A stretch of 64,000 nt of DNA from Thermostichus lividus PCC 6715 (GCF_002754935.1 NZ_CP018092.1:558001-622000), one strand, 5' to 3'. Positions 19,845-30,703 are shown, numbered from the stretch's first letter. Numbers and translations are program-made. The notes: a model not told the origin generated them from the sequence alone.

Positions 19845-20615
19845 ATGAGTTCAGCCTTTGCTAAAACCCCAGAAAAGTGCGTTTCCGCCACCTTCAAAGA
19901 TGAGAAAAAGCTACAGGATGCTGTCCAACGCCTGCTCAATCGCGGCGTGCCCAAAGAGCGGATTTCCATCATTGGACGTAACTTCCAATCGGAAGCTCGC
20001 ATCACTGGGTTTTTGACTAAAAAAGACGTGATTTTGGATGGTTTGGCCAGCGGTGCGCTCTATGGTTCCCTATTTGGCTCTGTTTTAAGCCTGCTTACCG
20101 GAGTCGGTGTGCTGTTTATTCCCTTTTTAGGTGCAGTTGTCGCAGCAGGGCCACTGGGGGCGGCGCTACTGGGAGCGACTAGTGGTGCCCTCTACGGGGC
20201 GCTGGGTGCAGGGTTAGGCTCTGCGCTCATCTCATTGGGAATGCCCCAAGATAAGGCTGCTATTTATCAAACGCGTGTGCAGGCGGGTGAATTTTTGCTG
20301 GTCGTAGAAGTTCCTGAAGAGAAATCGGGTGAAACTTTCCTACTTTTACAAAGTGCAGGGGGTGAAGAAGTTGCTATTACAGATATGCAGTTGCCCCGTG
20401 AACCCGAAGGCGAATTGACAGGCAGTCACCAAATTTCGCCAGAGATCAAGGCGGATTTGTCCGAAGAGGCGCAGCAAACCTTTGTGGAAGCCTATAACCA
20501 GTCTCTCAGCGAATCTCCAGAGACAACCAATGCTTTGAAAACAGCTTGGGAGCGGATCAAGCAATTATTCGATCGCGACGACAAGGGCATCTTCTCCAAA
20601 CGCAAAGCGAATTAG
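19845..20615 (+). CDS. General stress protein 17M-like / glycine-rich membrane protein
   Basis: Residues 1-60 (VSATFKDEKKLQDAVQRLLNRGVPKERISIIGRNF) form the fold seen in YflT/GSP17M proteins. Residues 70-140 are a glycine- and alanine-rich hydrophobic hairpin (GALYGSLFGSVLSLLTGVGV, GAALLGATSGALYGALGAG). A short ferredoxin-like stretch with GEFLLVVEV follows, then an acidic C-terminus with SPEIKADLSEEAQQTFVEAY. It is 102 bases after dnaK with its own AAGGAG ribosome binding site. Such proteins are stress-induced in other bacteria; the specific role here is unknown, and its place between dnaK and cbpA suggests a membrane-stress function. Confidence 0.65.
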   Translation: MSSAFAKTPEKCVSATFKDEKKLQDAVQRLLNRGVPKERISIIGRNFQSEARITGFLTKKDVILDGLASGALYGSLFGSVLSLLTGVGVLFIPFLGAVVAAGPLGAALLGATSGALYGALGAGLGSALISLGMPQDKAAIYQTRVQAGEFLLVVEVPEEKSGETFLLLQSAGGEEVAITDMQLPREPEGELTGSHQISPEIKADLSEEAQQTFVEAYNQSLSESPETTNALKTAWERIKQLFDRDDKGIFSKRKAN

Positions 20616-20686
20616 AACGTATTGGAGGTAATTTGCTTACTGAATCTGCCCGATAAGCTACTCATATTCATTTGGTAGAGGTGTCC

Positions 20687-21682
20687 ATGGCTGCTACCGA
20701 TTTCAAAGACTATTACGAAATCCTGGGAGTGAGTAAAACCGCCACACCAGAAGAAATCAAAAAGGCCTACCGGAAACTGGCGCGCAAATATCACCCTGAT
20801 TTGAATCCAGGTGATCCAGCAGCAGAAGCTCGCTTTAAAGAGATCAACGAAGCCCACGAGGTACTATCTGACCCAGAAAAACGCCAGAAATACGATCAGT
20901 TTGGGCAGTATTGGAAGCAAGCTGCTGCGGGGGCACCGCCGCCGGGTGGAGCTGGCTTTGAAGGGATGGATTTTGGGCAGTACAGTAGTTTCGATGATTT
21001 TATTAACGAACTATTGGGACGTTTCGGGCGCAGCGGTGGAGCTGGGCGACGAGTGTACACCTATCGAACCACAACGGGGCCAGAGGGATTCCGAGAATAC
21101 GTGGACTTTGGGGACGATCCCTTCAGCCGTTTTGTGGACATGCCAGCCCAAGATACGGAGGCTGCGATCGCCCTCACCCTTTCCGAAGCTTTTCACGGTA
21201 CCCAAAAACGGTTACAAATTGGGGATGAAACGGTTACTGTTCGTATTCCACCTGGAGCCAAGTCCGGTAGCCGTATTCGGGTCAAGGGCAAAGGGCAGAT
21301 GAGTCCCTTTAGCCAGCAGCGGGGGGATTTATATCTTACTATCGAGTTACTACCCCATGCCTTTTATAAATTTGAAGGCAATAATTTAATTTGTGAAGTT
21401 CCGATTAGTCCAGCAGAAGCCGTACTCGGTGCTCAAATAAAAGTTCCGACCCCTGACGGAAAGGTAACGATGAGCATCCCTCCTGGCGTGGATTCTGGAC
21501 AAACCTTGAGATTACGTGGCAAAGGCTGGCGCGATCCCAAAGGTAATCGAACTGATTTGCTGGTACGGCTGAAAATTGTCACCCCGAAAGACTTAAGTAG
21601 GCAGGAAAGAGAATGCTATGAGAAGTTGCAGCAGATTAGCAGTTTTGATCCTCGAGGTGCGATCGCGGAGGTGCATCTATGA
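20687..21682 (+). CDS. cbpA: DnaJ-type co-chaperone, CbpA class
   Basis: The J domain at residues 1-70 has [20 protein letters not shown], the HPD tripeptide in [10 protein letters not shown] and QKYDQFG. A Gly/Phe-rich linker follows ([19 protein letters not shown]). Two beta substrate-binding domains end the protein without a zinc finger, which makes it CbpA-like and not a type I DnaJ. The start at 20687 follows a GAGGT sequence; an upstream GTG-type start is less likely. It should recruit substrates to the neighbouring DnaK. Its stop overlaps the cbpM start. Confidence 0.9.
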   Translation: MAATDFKDYYEILGVSKTATPEEIKKAYRKLARKYHPDLNPGDPAAEARFKEINEAHEVLSDPEKRQKYDQFGQYWKQAAAGAPPPGGAGFEGMDFGQYSSFDDFINELLGRFGRSGGAGRRVYTYRTTTGPEGFREYVDFGDDPFSRFVDMPAQDTEAAIALTLSEAFHGTQKRLQIGDETVTVRIPPGAKSGSRIRVKGKGQMSPFSQQRGDLYLTIELLPHAFYKFEGNNLICEVPISPAEAVLGAQIKVPTPDGKVTMSIPPGVDSGQTLRLRGKGWRDPKGNRTDLLVRLKIVTPKDLSRQERECYEKLQQISSFDPRGAIAEVHL

Positions 21683-21996
21683 CCACTAGCATGGGGCTTT
21701 CACGAATTGTTTGGTCGAATGCAGGCGATCGCCTCTACAGCTTTGAACAAGCCGCTTACTTTACCCAAACCTCAGTGCCACTCATTGAGCAATTTGTGAC
21801 GTTAGGTCTAGTTGAACCAACAGGCACGATGCTGCGCCGCCAAGATCTCGTCCGCGTGGTGCAGATTCAACGCCTGCGTCGCGATTTGGGATTAAATTTA
21901 GTCGGTGCCGCGATGGTACTCGACATGGCCGCCGAGATTGCGCAGCTCAAGGCTCAACTGCGCGCCTATCAAACAGACGTTAGAACTAGGCATTAG
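21679..21996 (+). CDS. cbpM: CbpM-like chaperone modulator (MerR-type fold)
   Basis: This 105-residue protein has a MerR/CbpM-like helical core: [62 protein letters not shown], then a short C-terminal coiled coil ([14 protein letters not shown]). Its ATG overlaps the cbpA TGA and is preceded by GGAGGT. In enterobacteria CbpM binds the J domain of CbpA and inhibits it, and the tight coupling suggests the same pairing. A transcription-factor role is an alternative. Confidence 0.78.
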   Translation: MTTSMGLSRIVWSNAGDRLYSFEQAAYFTQTSVPLIEQFVTLGLVEPTGTMLRRQDLVRVVQIQRLRRDLGLNLVGAAMVLDMAAEIAQLKAQLRAYQTDVRTRH

Positions 21997-22051
21997 GGGG
22001 TTGGCCTTTAAATATCAAAATACTGACTTCAATTAATTCCTAGGGACAGCT

Positions 22052-22288
22052 ATGATTGCGGAGATTGGAAAAATATTTGTCGTTCTCGGTGCAAGCCTCC
22101 TGTTGCTAGGAAGTTTGCTCTGGCTCAGTGCTGGAACCTTGAGGCACATCCCTCTTGGCCGCTTGCCGGGGGATATTCTGGTACAGAATGAGTATTTTAC
22201 CTTCTACTTTCCATTGACCACTGGTATCCTCTTGAGCCTTGGCTTAAGCGTCTTGCTCTGGTTAGGAAAATTCATTACCAGTCGCTAA
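22052..22288 (+). CDS. DUF2905 family small membrane protein
   Basis: A 78-residue protein with two membrane helices (IFVVLGASLLLLGSLLWLSA and FPLTTGILLSLGLSVLLWLG) separated by the conserved loop LRHIPLGRLPGDILVQNEYFTFYF, which defines DUF2905. Function is unknown. It is the last gene of the chaperone run; the ISL3 left end begins four bases after its stop, so the operon may once have extended further. Confidence 0.85.
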   Translation: MIAEIGKIFVVLGASLLLLGSLLWLSAGTLRHIPLGRLPGDILVQNEYFTFYFPLTTGILLSLGLSVLLWLGKFITSR

Positions 22289-22292
22289 TTTA

Positions 22293-23577
22293 GGGTCTAT
22301 CGGACTTGGTATGCTAATGTAACATGCTATACGAAATCTGAGATATGCAGCTACTTCTAACTGATCTACTCAACCTACCTGGAATTGAGGTTGAAGATTA
22401 TACCGATGTTGCGGGAGAATTGATTCTTATAGTGGAAGCAAAGACAACCGAGGCGATTTGCCCACGTTGCCAACAAAAAAGTTGTCATTTACACCAGAAT
22501 CATTGGTATCTAGTGCGAGATTTAAGCATCAGTGGACGAACCGTATTTCTTAAGATCAATCGTCGCCAGTTTAAGTGTCGAACTTGTGGTAAGCCATTCA
22601 GTGAAACGCTCGATTTCATCGGCAATCGTCGCAAGCAAACGGATCGATTTGCTCAGTCAATCGTGCAACAGGTTTTGCACAGCGACATTCATAATGTTGC
22701 AATTTCAAATGGTCTCACTGATGAAGAAGTATGGTCAATGGTACAGTATGTCAGTAAAAAAAACTCCACGTCGATGTGAGTTCAGTAAAACGATTAGGTA
22801 TAGATGAGATTTCCTTAGGTAAAGGACAAGGAGATTACATAGTTGTTTTGGTCGATTTAGAGCGGCGAATTCCCCTTGCCTTTGCCCCTTCTCGCAAGCA
22901 GGAAGATGTGAGGCAAGTGCTTGAGGCATGGGGAGCAGCAGTACTCAATCAAATTATTGAGGTGAGCATTGACCTGTCTGGAAACTATAAAAGTTTGGTT
23001 CATAAACTCCTACCTAATGCTACAGTGGTTGCTGACCGATTTCATGTTATAAAAATTGTGAATCAGGAATTGGATAAGGCTCGACAAAGTATTTGTAAAG
23101 CGAATGAGCAGACGGTAAATGAAGTCAAGAAAGCCCAGATTGCAGCCGCGCTCAAACAAAGTAAATATGCGTTACTCAAGCCGGAGGAAAATCTAACTCA
23201 GAAGCAAAAAGCAAAACTGGAAGAAATTCGAGAAGTAGTGCCAAGTCTGGCTCGAATGCATCAGGAGAAGGAATCGTTTAGAGCCATCTTTGAGCAAGCA
23301 AAAGATTGGAAAGATGGAACCTTTCAATTGCTCGATTGGTTAGCTCAAGCTCAGGATTCTTTTCAAGAGAGCGTAAGAACAATTTGTCGATGGTTTGGTG
23401 AAGCCACCGCCTATTTTGATAATCACACAAATAGTGGTGTTGTCGAAGGTATTAACAATAAATTGAAGCTGATCAAGCGGTCAGGTTATGGGTTCAGTAA
23501 CTTTGACAATTTTCAGTTACGTTGCTTAATTTGCTGGCATTTAGCTATTGATTAAGCATAACTCGGACGATAGAGCC
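22293..23577 (+). mobile_element. ISL3-family insertion sequence
   Basis: Imperfect terminal inverted repeats of 22 bases bound a 1285-base unit: GGGTCTATCGGACTTGGTATGC at 22293-22314 and the reverse complement of 23556-23577 (GGCTCTATCGTCCGAGTTATGC), 16 of 22 matching by eye. The single gene inside is an ISL3 transposase. No 8-base target duplication is evident at the flanks, so one end may have been rearranged. Confidence 0.8.
22345..23555 (+). CDS. ISL3 transposase, split by a frameshift at an A8 run
   Basis: Part one (to 22779) contains the N-terminal zinc finger, CPRCQQKSCHLH and RRQFKCRTCGKPFSE. Part two, from the run of eight A at 22756-22763, continues HVDVSSVKRLGIDEISLGKG, DLSGNYKSLVHKLLPNATVVADRFHVIKIVN, and the final TNSGVVEGINNKLKLIKRSGYGF, giving the D, D and E of the DDE triad. 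The run is a canonical A-AAA-AAC slippery heptamer in the zero frame, so -1 frameshifting would fuse the parts. A ninth A missing from the consensus would look the same, and other homopolymers in this window show just that. A start-stop overlap (ATGTGA at 22776) could also allow separate translation. Confidence 0.85.
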
Positions 23578-23619
23578 GAGAAAGGTAAGCACAAAGCTCA
23601 ATATCGATTTGAGTGGAGT

Positions 23620-23797
23620 GTGTAGAGGGGCTGTGGCAGCCCCTTCTAAGGTCAAGTTAGAGCAGATTGGCTTTGCTCTAGCCTAACTCAGAGAAGCCTC
23701 GCCGTTCCACGGCGGGGAGTGTCACCGTTTCTTTACCGTTGACCAAACCCATTGGGATGCAAGCCCCGTCCTTCAGGACGGTGGAGAATGTCAAGTT
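23620..23797. repeat. Cluster of palindromes and IS200/IS605 right-end-like scars
   Basis: The 303 bases between the ISL3 element and ispG hold no gene. They contain a hairpin GGGGCTGTGGCAGCCCC, a long imperfect inverted repeat around GTTAGAGCA...TGCTCTAGCCTAAC, and two hairpins each followed by a cleavage-site-like tail: CTCGCCG-TTCCA-CGGCGGGG then AGTGTCAC (23697-23724), and CCGTCCTTCAGGACGG then TGGAGAATGTCAA (23763-23793). These look like leftover ends of two different small elements. Confidence 0.5.
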
Positions 23798-23880
23798 GAT
23801 TACCATGGGTTTGCCCTTCTGTGGCATTCTGAAAGGGAGGATATTATCCTTGGCGTAGAAGTGAGGCGAGAGAGCACCCT

Positions 23881-25094
23881 ATGCAAACCCTGCCTAATCC
23901 AGTTCAAGCTGCCCCCACGCCCGTAGAGACGGCAATTGTGCGGCGCAAGACCCGACCGGTTCCCGTGGGATCCATCACCATTGGCGGTGGTCATCCGGTA
24001 GCGGTGCAGTCGATGATTAACGAAGATACGCTAGACATTGATGGTTCAGTGGCTGCCATTCGTCGTCTCCACGAAATTGGTTGTGAAATTGTGCGGGTGA
24101 CGGTACCTAGTCTTGCCCACGCCAAAGCGATGGAAGAGATTCGCGATCGCCTCTACAAGACCTATAAACCTGTTCCTCTGGTGGCGGATGTTCACCATAA
24201 TGGCATGAAAATTGCCCTAGAAGTGGCCAAGTACGTGGATAATGTTCGCATTAATCCGGGGCTGTACGTGTTTGAAAAGCCCAAGGGCGATCGCACCGAA
24301 TATTCTGCGGCGGAATTTGCTGAAATTGGCGACAAAATCCGCGAAACCCTTGAACCCCTAGTGATTTCCCTGCGGGATCAGGGTAAATCCATGCGCATTG
24401 GTGTAAACCATGGCTCGTTAGCCGAGCGGATGCTCTTTACCTACGGTGATACCCCCGAAGGCATGGTGGAATCAGCCCTAGAATTTATCCGTATTTGTGA
24501 GTCCTTGAATTTTTACAACCTTGAAATTTCCCTCAAAGCCTCGCGGGTACCCGTGATGCTGGCAGCTAACCGACTAATGGTGAAACGCATGGATGAGTTG
24601 GGGATGGACTATCCCCTCCACCTTGGGGTGACCGAAGCAGGAGATGGCGAATACGGACGCATTAAATCCACCGCTGGCATTGGCACCCTCCTAGCCGAGG
24701 GTATTGGCGATACCATCCGCGTCTCTCTCACGGAAGCGCCGGAAAAAGAAATCCCCGTGTGCTATGGGATTTTGCAGGCACTAGGGCTGCGGCGCACCAT
24801 GGTGGAGTATGTCGCCTGCCCGTCCTGTGGTCGTACGCTGTTTAACCTTGAGGATGTCTTACACAAAGTGCGTGAAGCCACGAAGCATTTAACTGGCCTG
24901 AATATTGCCGTGATGGGGTGCATTGTCAACGGCCCCGGAGAAATGGCCGATGCCGACTATGGGTATGTGGGCAAGCAACCGGGCTATATTTCCCTGTATC
25001 GCGGTCGGGAAGAGGTAAAGAAAGTGCCCGAGTCAGAAGGGGTAGCAGCCCTCATTGACCTCATTAAAGCTGACGGTCGATGGATTGACCCGCA

Positions 25095-25098
<4 letters not shown>
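23881..25098 (+). CDS. ispG: 4-hydroxy-3-methylbut-2-enyl diphosphate synthase
   Basis: This 405-residue iron-sulfur enzyme converts MEcPP to HMBPP, the penultimate step of the MEP pathway; in cyanobacteria ferredoxin supplies the electrons. It has the TIM-barrel start [43 protein letters not shown], and the C-terminal 4Fe-4S cysteines in [14 protein letters not shown] and [17 protein letters not shown]. Its stop overlaps the following carbonic anhydrase start by four bases. Confidence 0.97.
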
Positions 25099-26053
<955 letters not shown>

Positions 26054-26110
26054 GGCCACCACAGTTATTTACTTTCTGTAATGCTTTTTAAGGGCGATCG
26101 CCGAAAACCC

Positions 26111-26153
26111 GTAGCTTAAGATACAGTTTCCACAGATAACGCCCCCTTAACCT
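26111..26153 (+). promoter_or_regulatory. NtcA-activated promoter of the urt operon
   Basis: A perfect NtcA box GTA-N8-TAC (GTAGCTTAAGATAC, 26111-26124) is followed after 23 bases by a -10 element of form TAN3T (TAACCT, 26148-26153). This is the canonical class II NtcA arrangement, in which the box replaces the -35. It predicts induction of urtABCDE under nitrogen limitation. Confidence 0.85.
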
Positions 26154-26194
26154 ATGGGAGGTTATTGCTTTGATTTATAGAGATAGCACCCCCC

Positions 26195-27505
26195 ATGGCT
26201 CAACAATTTGGACTTGGACGACGTAAATTTATTGTGTATGGCTCCGCCGCCTTGGGAACGAGCCTACTGATCAAAGGCTGCGCTCCAGCCACAGACACCG
26301 GTGGTGGTGGCACAACAGCAGGCAGTGGTGAGACGATTAAAGTCGGCATTTTGCACTCCCTCAGTGGCACCATGGCCATCAGCGAAAAAAGCGTCGTGGA
26401 TGCCACCCAGCTAGCCATCGATGAAATTAACAGTGCTGGCGGTGTCCTCGGTAAACAGATTGAGCCTATTCTTGAAGACGGTGCCTCCGACTGGCCGACC
26501 TTTGCCGAAAAAGCCACAAAACTGATCGATCAAGATAACGTTGTTGTTGTCTTTGGCTGTTGGACCTCTGCCTCCCGCAAAGCTGTGCTGCCAGTGTTTG
26601 AGGCTAAAAATCATATGCTCTGGTACCCCGTGCAATATGAAGGTCAAGAATGCTCTAAAAATATTTTCTATACGGGGGCAGCCCCTAACCAGCAAATTGA
26701 ACCTGCCGTAGATTGGTTGCTGGAAAATAAAGGGAAAAAATTCTTTTTGGTCGGCTCTGACTACGTCTTCCCCCGCACCGCCAATACTATTATTAAGGCG
26801 CAACTCGCGGCCAAAGGTGGGGAAACGGTCGGTGAAGACTATCTGCCCCTTGGCAGCATCGAGGTCACCCCCATTATTACCAAGATTCGCTCTGCTCTCC
26901 CCGATGGCGGTGTTATTTTTAACACCCTGAACGGCGATAGTAACGTTGCCTTCTTCAAACAACTGCAGGGGGCGGGGTTAACTCCCGATAAATACCCCAC
27001 CATGTCGGTAAGTATTGCTGAAGAAGAAGTTCAAGCCATTGGTGTGGAGTACCTCAAGGGGCACTACGCTGCTTGGAATTACTTCATGACCGTTGATACG
27101 CCCCAAAACAAAACCTTTGTGGAGGCCTTCAAAGCAAAATTTGGCCAAAATCGCGTTACCAACGACCCCATGGAGTCTGCCTATATTGGGGTTAACCTGT
27201 GGAAGCAAGCAGTGGAGCAGGCGGGAACCGCTGATGATCTCGAAAAAGTGCGCCAAGCTGCCATTGGCCAAGCCTTTGATGCACCCCAAGGCCCGGTGAA
27301 GATGTTCCCTAATCACCATATTTCGCAAACGGTGCGCATTGGAGAAGTGGGCGACGATGGCCTCTTTAAGATTGTTTATGCCACCCCACAGCCAGTGGAT
27401 CCGCTGCCGTGGAACCAGTTCGTGGCTGAAACCAAAGGCTTTACCTGCGACTGGACCCGCACTGATGTAGAGAATCCCGGCCAATTCCGGATGGAAGGGT
27501 CATAA
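26195..27505 (+). CDS. urtA: Urea ABC transporter substrate-binding lipoprotein UrtA
   Basis: The protein has a twin-arginine-like and lipobox leader ([26 protein letters not shown], with the lipidated Cys expected in IKGC) and a low-complexity Gly/Thr spacer. The type I periplasmic binding fold of the amide-urea subfamily follows, with [39 protein letters not shown] and [20 protein letters not shown]. At 436 residues it is full length. It captures urea for UrtBC and lies downstream of an NtcA promoter as first gene of urtABCDE. Confidence 0.96.
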   Translation: MAQQFGLGRRKFIVYGSAALGTSLLIKGCAPATDTGGGGTTAGSGETIKVGILHSLSGTMAISEKSVVDATQLAIDEINSAGGVLGKQIEPILEDGASDWPTFAEKATKLIDQDNVVVVFGCWTSASRKAVLPVFEAKNHMLWYPVQYEGQECSKNIFYTGAAPNQQIEPAVDWLLENKGKKFFLVGSDYVFPRTANTIIKAQLAAKGGETVGEDYLPLGSIEVTPIITKIRSALPDGGVIFNTLNGDSNVAFFKQLQGAGLTPDKYPTMSVSIAEEEVQAIGVEYLKGHYAAWNYFMTVDTPQNKTFVEAFKAKFGQNRVTNDPMESAYIGVNLWKQAVEQAGTADDLEKVRQAAIGQAFDAPQGPVKMFPNHHISQTVRIGEVGDDGLFKIVYATPQPVDPLPWNQFVAETKGFTCDWTRTDVENPGQFRMEGS

Positions 27506-27607
27506 TCTAGCCATTTGGTAGCTTCAAAAACAGTTTGTGCCACCCCGACCGTTGACGATCAAGGTTAACTGTTGGCGGTGGCTCTTTAACCCTAACCTTG
27601 TTTAGCC

Positions 27608-28765
27608 ATGACGTTTTTGCTTGAGAGTATTTTTAATGGCACGAGCATTGGCGCAGTCTTGCTGTTGGCAGCACTGGGCTTAGCCATTGTCTTTGGCATT
27701 ATGGGGGTGATTAATCTTGCCCACGGCGAACTAATGATGCTGGGGGCCTACACTACCTTTGTGGTGCAAAATGCCTTTCGGGCACTGGGAGATAGCTGGT
27801 TTGACTGGTACTTGCTGGTGGCTGTTCCCCTCGCCTTTGCCCTAGCAGCTGGCGTTGGTGTTATGCTCGAGCGCAGTGTCATTCGCTATCTCTACGGTCG
27901 TCCCCTCGAAACTCTATTGGCGACGTGGGGGGTGAGTTTGATTTTGCAACAGTTGGTGCGCAGCATTAGCTGGCAGATGACCCTGCAAATTGCCCTCTTT
28001 TGCCTCCTGTTTTTTGGGGGTATGTGGCTGCTCAAGGGACGTACCATAGCTCAGCGTTGGCACGCTTGGGTGACCCCTGTCTTACTAGTGCTGTCTTTGG
28101 GAATTGGTATTACAACGGGGCTGGCTGTAGGGGGGGCAGCGGGCTTAGCTGTGACTAAGCCGTGGTTTGGTGCCCAAGGGGTTGATGTCACCGCACCCAG
28201 TTGGTTGCGGGCGGGGGTGAACCTCTTGGGGGTGCAATTTCCCTTTGTGCGCTTGTTTATTATTGCCTTGACAGCAGTATGCTTGGTGGCCATTTATCTG
28301 TTCCTGCTGCGATCGCAATGGGGGTTGCGCATTCGTGCGGTTACCCAAAACCGCAGTATGAGTGCTTGCCTAGGCATTCCCACTCAAACTGTGGATGCCT
28401 TGACCTTTGCCCTCGGATCAGGGCTGGCTGGGATTGCTGGCTGTGCTATTAGTCTGCTGGGGTCGGTGAGCCCAAACACTGGTCAAAACTATATTGTTGA
28501 TGCCTTTATGGTGGTGGTGGTCGGCGGGGTCGGCAAAATTGTTGGCTCCATTGTAGCTGCCTTGGGGATTGGTTTTGTCAACTATGTGATTGGCTCTGGG
28601 CTCTTCACGCGATTCTTGGCACCCGGTACGGGGCTTTACGACTTCTTTGAGTTTTTTGCCAGTACCAGTATGGCGCGGGTGATGGTCTTTATCCTCATTA
28701 TTACCTTCTTGCAAATTCGCCCTGCTGGCTTATTTCCGCAAAAAGGACGTACCGTCGATGCCTAA
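27608..28765 (+). CDS. urtB: Urea ABC transporter permease UrtB
   Basis: A 385-residue LivH-like permease with FGIMGVINLAHGELMMLGAY near the N-terminus and AVTQNRSMSACLGIPTQTVDAL plus VVVVGGVGKIVGSIVAALG toward the C-terminus. About 100 bases separate it from urtA. It pairs with UrtC, whose start overlaps its last eight bases. Confidence 0.95.
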   Translation: MTFLLESIFNGTSIGAVLLLAALGLAIVFGIMGVINLAHGELMMLGAYTTFVVQNAFRALGDSWFDWYLLVAVPLAFALAAGVGVMLERSVIRYLYGRPLETLLATWGVSLILQQLVRSISWQMTLQIALFCLLFFGGMWLLKGRTIAQRWHAWVTPVLLVLSLGIGITTGLAVGGAAGLAVTKPWFGAQGVDVTAPSWLRAGVNLLGVQFPFVRLFIIALTAVCLVAIYLFLLRSQWGLRIRAVTQNRSMSACLGIPTQTVDALTFALGSGLAGIAGCAISLLGSVSPNTGQNYIVDAFMVVVVGGVGKIVGSIVAALGIGFVNYVIGSGLFTRFLAPGTGLYDFFEFFASTSMARVMVFILIITFLQIRPAGLFPQKGRTVDA

Positions 28766-29936
28766 GTTACCTAAACTGTCGTTTCCTAAGCATCGTATCA
28801 GTGCTCCAGAGTTAGGAGTGGTGGCTGCCCTTGCCTTAGTTTTAATCTTTATTATGCCCCTTGTCCTGCCCGGCTTCCGTTTGGATCTGCTGCATCGCTA
28901 TTTGGCACTGGCAATTGTGGCGCTTGGCATTGACCTGATTTGGGGATTTACGGGCTTACTGAGCTTAGGGCATGGCATTTTCTTTGCCTTGGGCGGCTAT
29001 GCGATCGCTATGCATATTAAACTGCAAGTCCCAGCAGGCGCCGCCAGTCCTCTGCCGGATTTCATGACCCTTTATGGGGTCACGGAGCTACCTTGGTTTT
29101 GGTATCCGTTCTATTCCTTTGCCTTCGCTGCGGTAGCAGTGGTGCTGATTCCGGCACTCTTGGGGGCAATTCTAGGCTATCTAGTGTTTCGCAACCGCAT
29201 TCGCGGCGTTTACTTTTCCATCCTTACCCAAGCGGCCATTATCGTCTTCTTTAATTTCTTTAACGGTCAGCAAAAGCTTTTTAACGGCACTAACGGTCTC
29301 ACAGACTTTCAGACCCTTTTAGGGGTACCCGTACGGGATGCCCAAACGCAGTATTGGTTTTACGTGCTGACGGTGATCTTCCTCGCGCTGGCGTATTTGC
29401 TCTGTCGTTGGCTGACCATGGGACGCTTTGGCCGACTCTTGGTGGCGATTCGCGATGATGAAGCTCGGGTGCGCTTTTCCGGCTACAACCCCACTAGCTA
29501 TAAGGTACTGGTGTTTGCCATTTCTGCTGCCCTAGCGGGGATTGGCGGTGCTTTTTTTACGCTGCGAACCGGGATCATCTCGCCGCGTGCGATGGATATT
29601 GCCTTTTCCATTGAGATGGTGATCTGGGTGGCGGTGGGCGGTCGTGCCAGCCTGATCGGCGCAATTTTAGGGGCACTGCTTGTGAACTTTGCCCGTAGTT
29701 TGCTAAGTGAGCAGTTTGCAGATATTTGGCTCTTTTTCCAAGGGGCGCTGTTCCTCATTGTTGTGTTGGCCTTACCCACGGGAATTGTGGGCTGGCTGCG
29801 GACGGAGAGCCATTTGTTTTTGGCAAGACTGCTGGGGCGACCCCAACCTTTGGCCACCTATCCTGAATTGGAGCTAGACCCAGACATACAGTACGAGCGT
29901 GACGTTCTCAAGCAGGAGGGCAAACACCCATCGTGA
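28758..29936 (+). CDS. urtC: Urea ABC transporter permease UrtC
   Basis: This LivM-like permease of 392 residues has LIWGFTGLLSLGHGIFFALGGYA, VAIRDDEARVRFSGYNPTSYK and EMVIWVAVGGRASLIGAILG, and ends in a hydrophilic tail. It overlaps urtB at its start and urtD at its end (GTGA), as in other cyanobacterial urt operons. Confidence 0.95.
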   Translation: MPKLPKLSFPKHRISAPELGVVAALALVLIFIMPLVLPGFRLDLLHRYLALAIVALGIDLIWGFTGLLSLGHGIFFALGGYAIAMHIKLQVPAGAASPLPDFMTLYGVTELPWFWYPFYSFAFAAVAVVLIPALLGAILGYLVFRNRIRGVYFSILTQAAIIVFFNFFNGQQKLFNGTNGLTDFQTLLGVPVRDAQTQYWFYVLTVIFLALAYLLCRWLTMGRFGRLLVAIRDDEARVRFSGYNPTSYKVLVFAISAALAGIGGAFFTLRTGIISPRAMDIAFSIEMVIWVAVGGRASLIGAILGALLVNFARSLLSEQFADIWLFFQGALFLIVVLALPTGIVGWLRTESHLFLARLLGRPQPLATYPELELDPDIQYERDVLKQEGKHPS

Positions 29937-30703
29937 CACCACCGATTCTAGAAATTGAGGATCTCACCGTTAGCTTTGATGGCTTTAATGCCCTGAATCA
30001 CCTTTCGTTTCAAATGGAAACGGGAGAGCTAAGGGTGATCATTGGTCCCAATGGTGCTGGGAAGACCACTTTCTTAGATGTCATTACCGGCAAAGTGAAG
30101 CCTACCCAAGGCCGAGTACTGTTCAAAGGCCGTAATCTCCGCCGTTATAGCGAAGATCAGATTGCCCGTTTTGGCATTGGCCGTAAGTTTCAAACACCGC
30201 GGGTGTATCTCAATTTAACGGTACGAGAAAACTTAGAGTTAGCGGGTGCCCGGCAAAAAGGCGTGCTCTCAACCCTGTTACACCCCTTACCCAAACCGGA
30301 TCGGGAGCGGATTCAGGCCTTGATTGAAACCATTGGCTTACGGCCGAAAGCCAATTTTCCCGCAGGCTTACTCTCCCACGGCGAAAAGCAATGGTTAGAG
30401 ATTGGGATGCTGGTGGCGCAATCACCGGATCTATTACTGGTGGACGAGCCAGTGGCGGGTCTTACGGATGAGGAAACCCGTCTCACAGGAGAACTCTTAG
30501 TGGCGCTGGCGGAAAGCCATTCCATTATTGTGATTGAGCACGATATGGAGTTTGTGCGGCAAATTGCCCGTACGGTTACGGTGCTCCACGAAGGCTCGGT
30601 ACTGTGCGAAGGCTCCATCGAAGATGTCCAGAATGACCCCCGCGTGATTGAGGTCTATTTGGGGGCACCCTTAGAAGAACCTACCTCCCAGAAACAGCCA
30701 TGA
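29933..30703 (+). CDS. urtD: Urea ABC transporter ATP-binding protein UrtD
   Basis: This LivG-like ATPase has Walker A GPNGAGKTT, the signature LLSHGEKQWLEIGM (SHGEK in place of the classic SGGQ, usual for UrtD), Walker B LLLVDEPVAGL and the switch His in VIEHDMEF. The 256 residues start from a GTG that overlaps the urtC stop. Confidence 0.95.
   Translation: MTPPILEIEDLTVSFDGFNALNHLSFQMETGELRVIIGPNGAGKTTFLDVITGKVKPTQGRVLFKGRNLRRYSEDQIARFGIGRKFQTPRVYLNLTVRENLELAGARQKGVLSTLLHPLPKPDRERIQALIETIGLRPKANFPAGLLSHGEKQWLEIGMLVAQSPDLLLVDEPVAGLTDEETRLTGELLVALAESHSIIVIEHDMEFVRQIARTVTVLHEGSVLCEGSIEDVQNDPRVIEVYLGAPLEEPTSQKQP

Noticed and set aside
22285-23585. Eight-base target duplication around the ISL3 element
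   Set aside because: The bases flanking the inverted repeats (CTAATTTA and GAGAAAGG) do not match.
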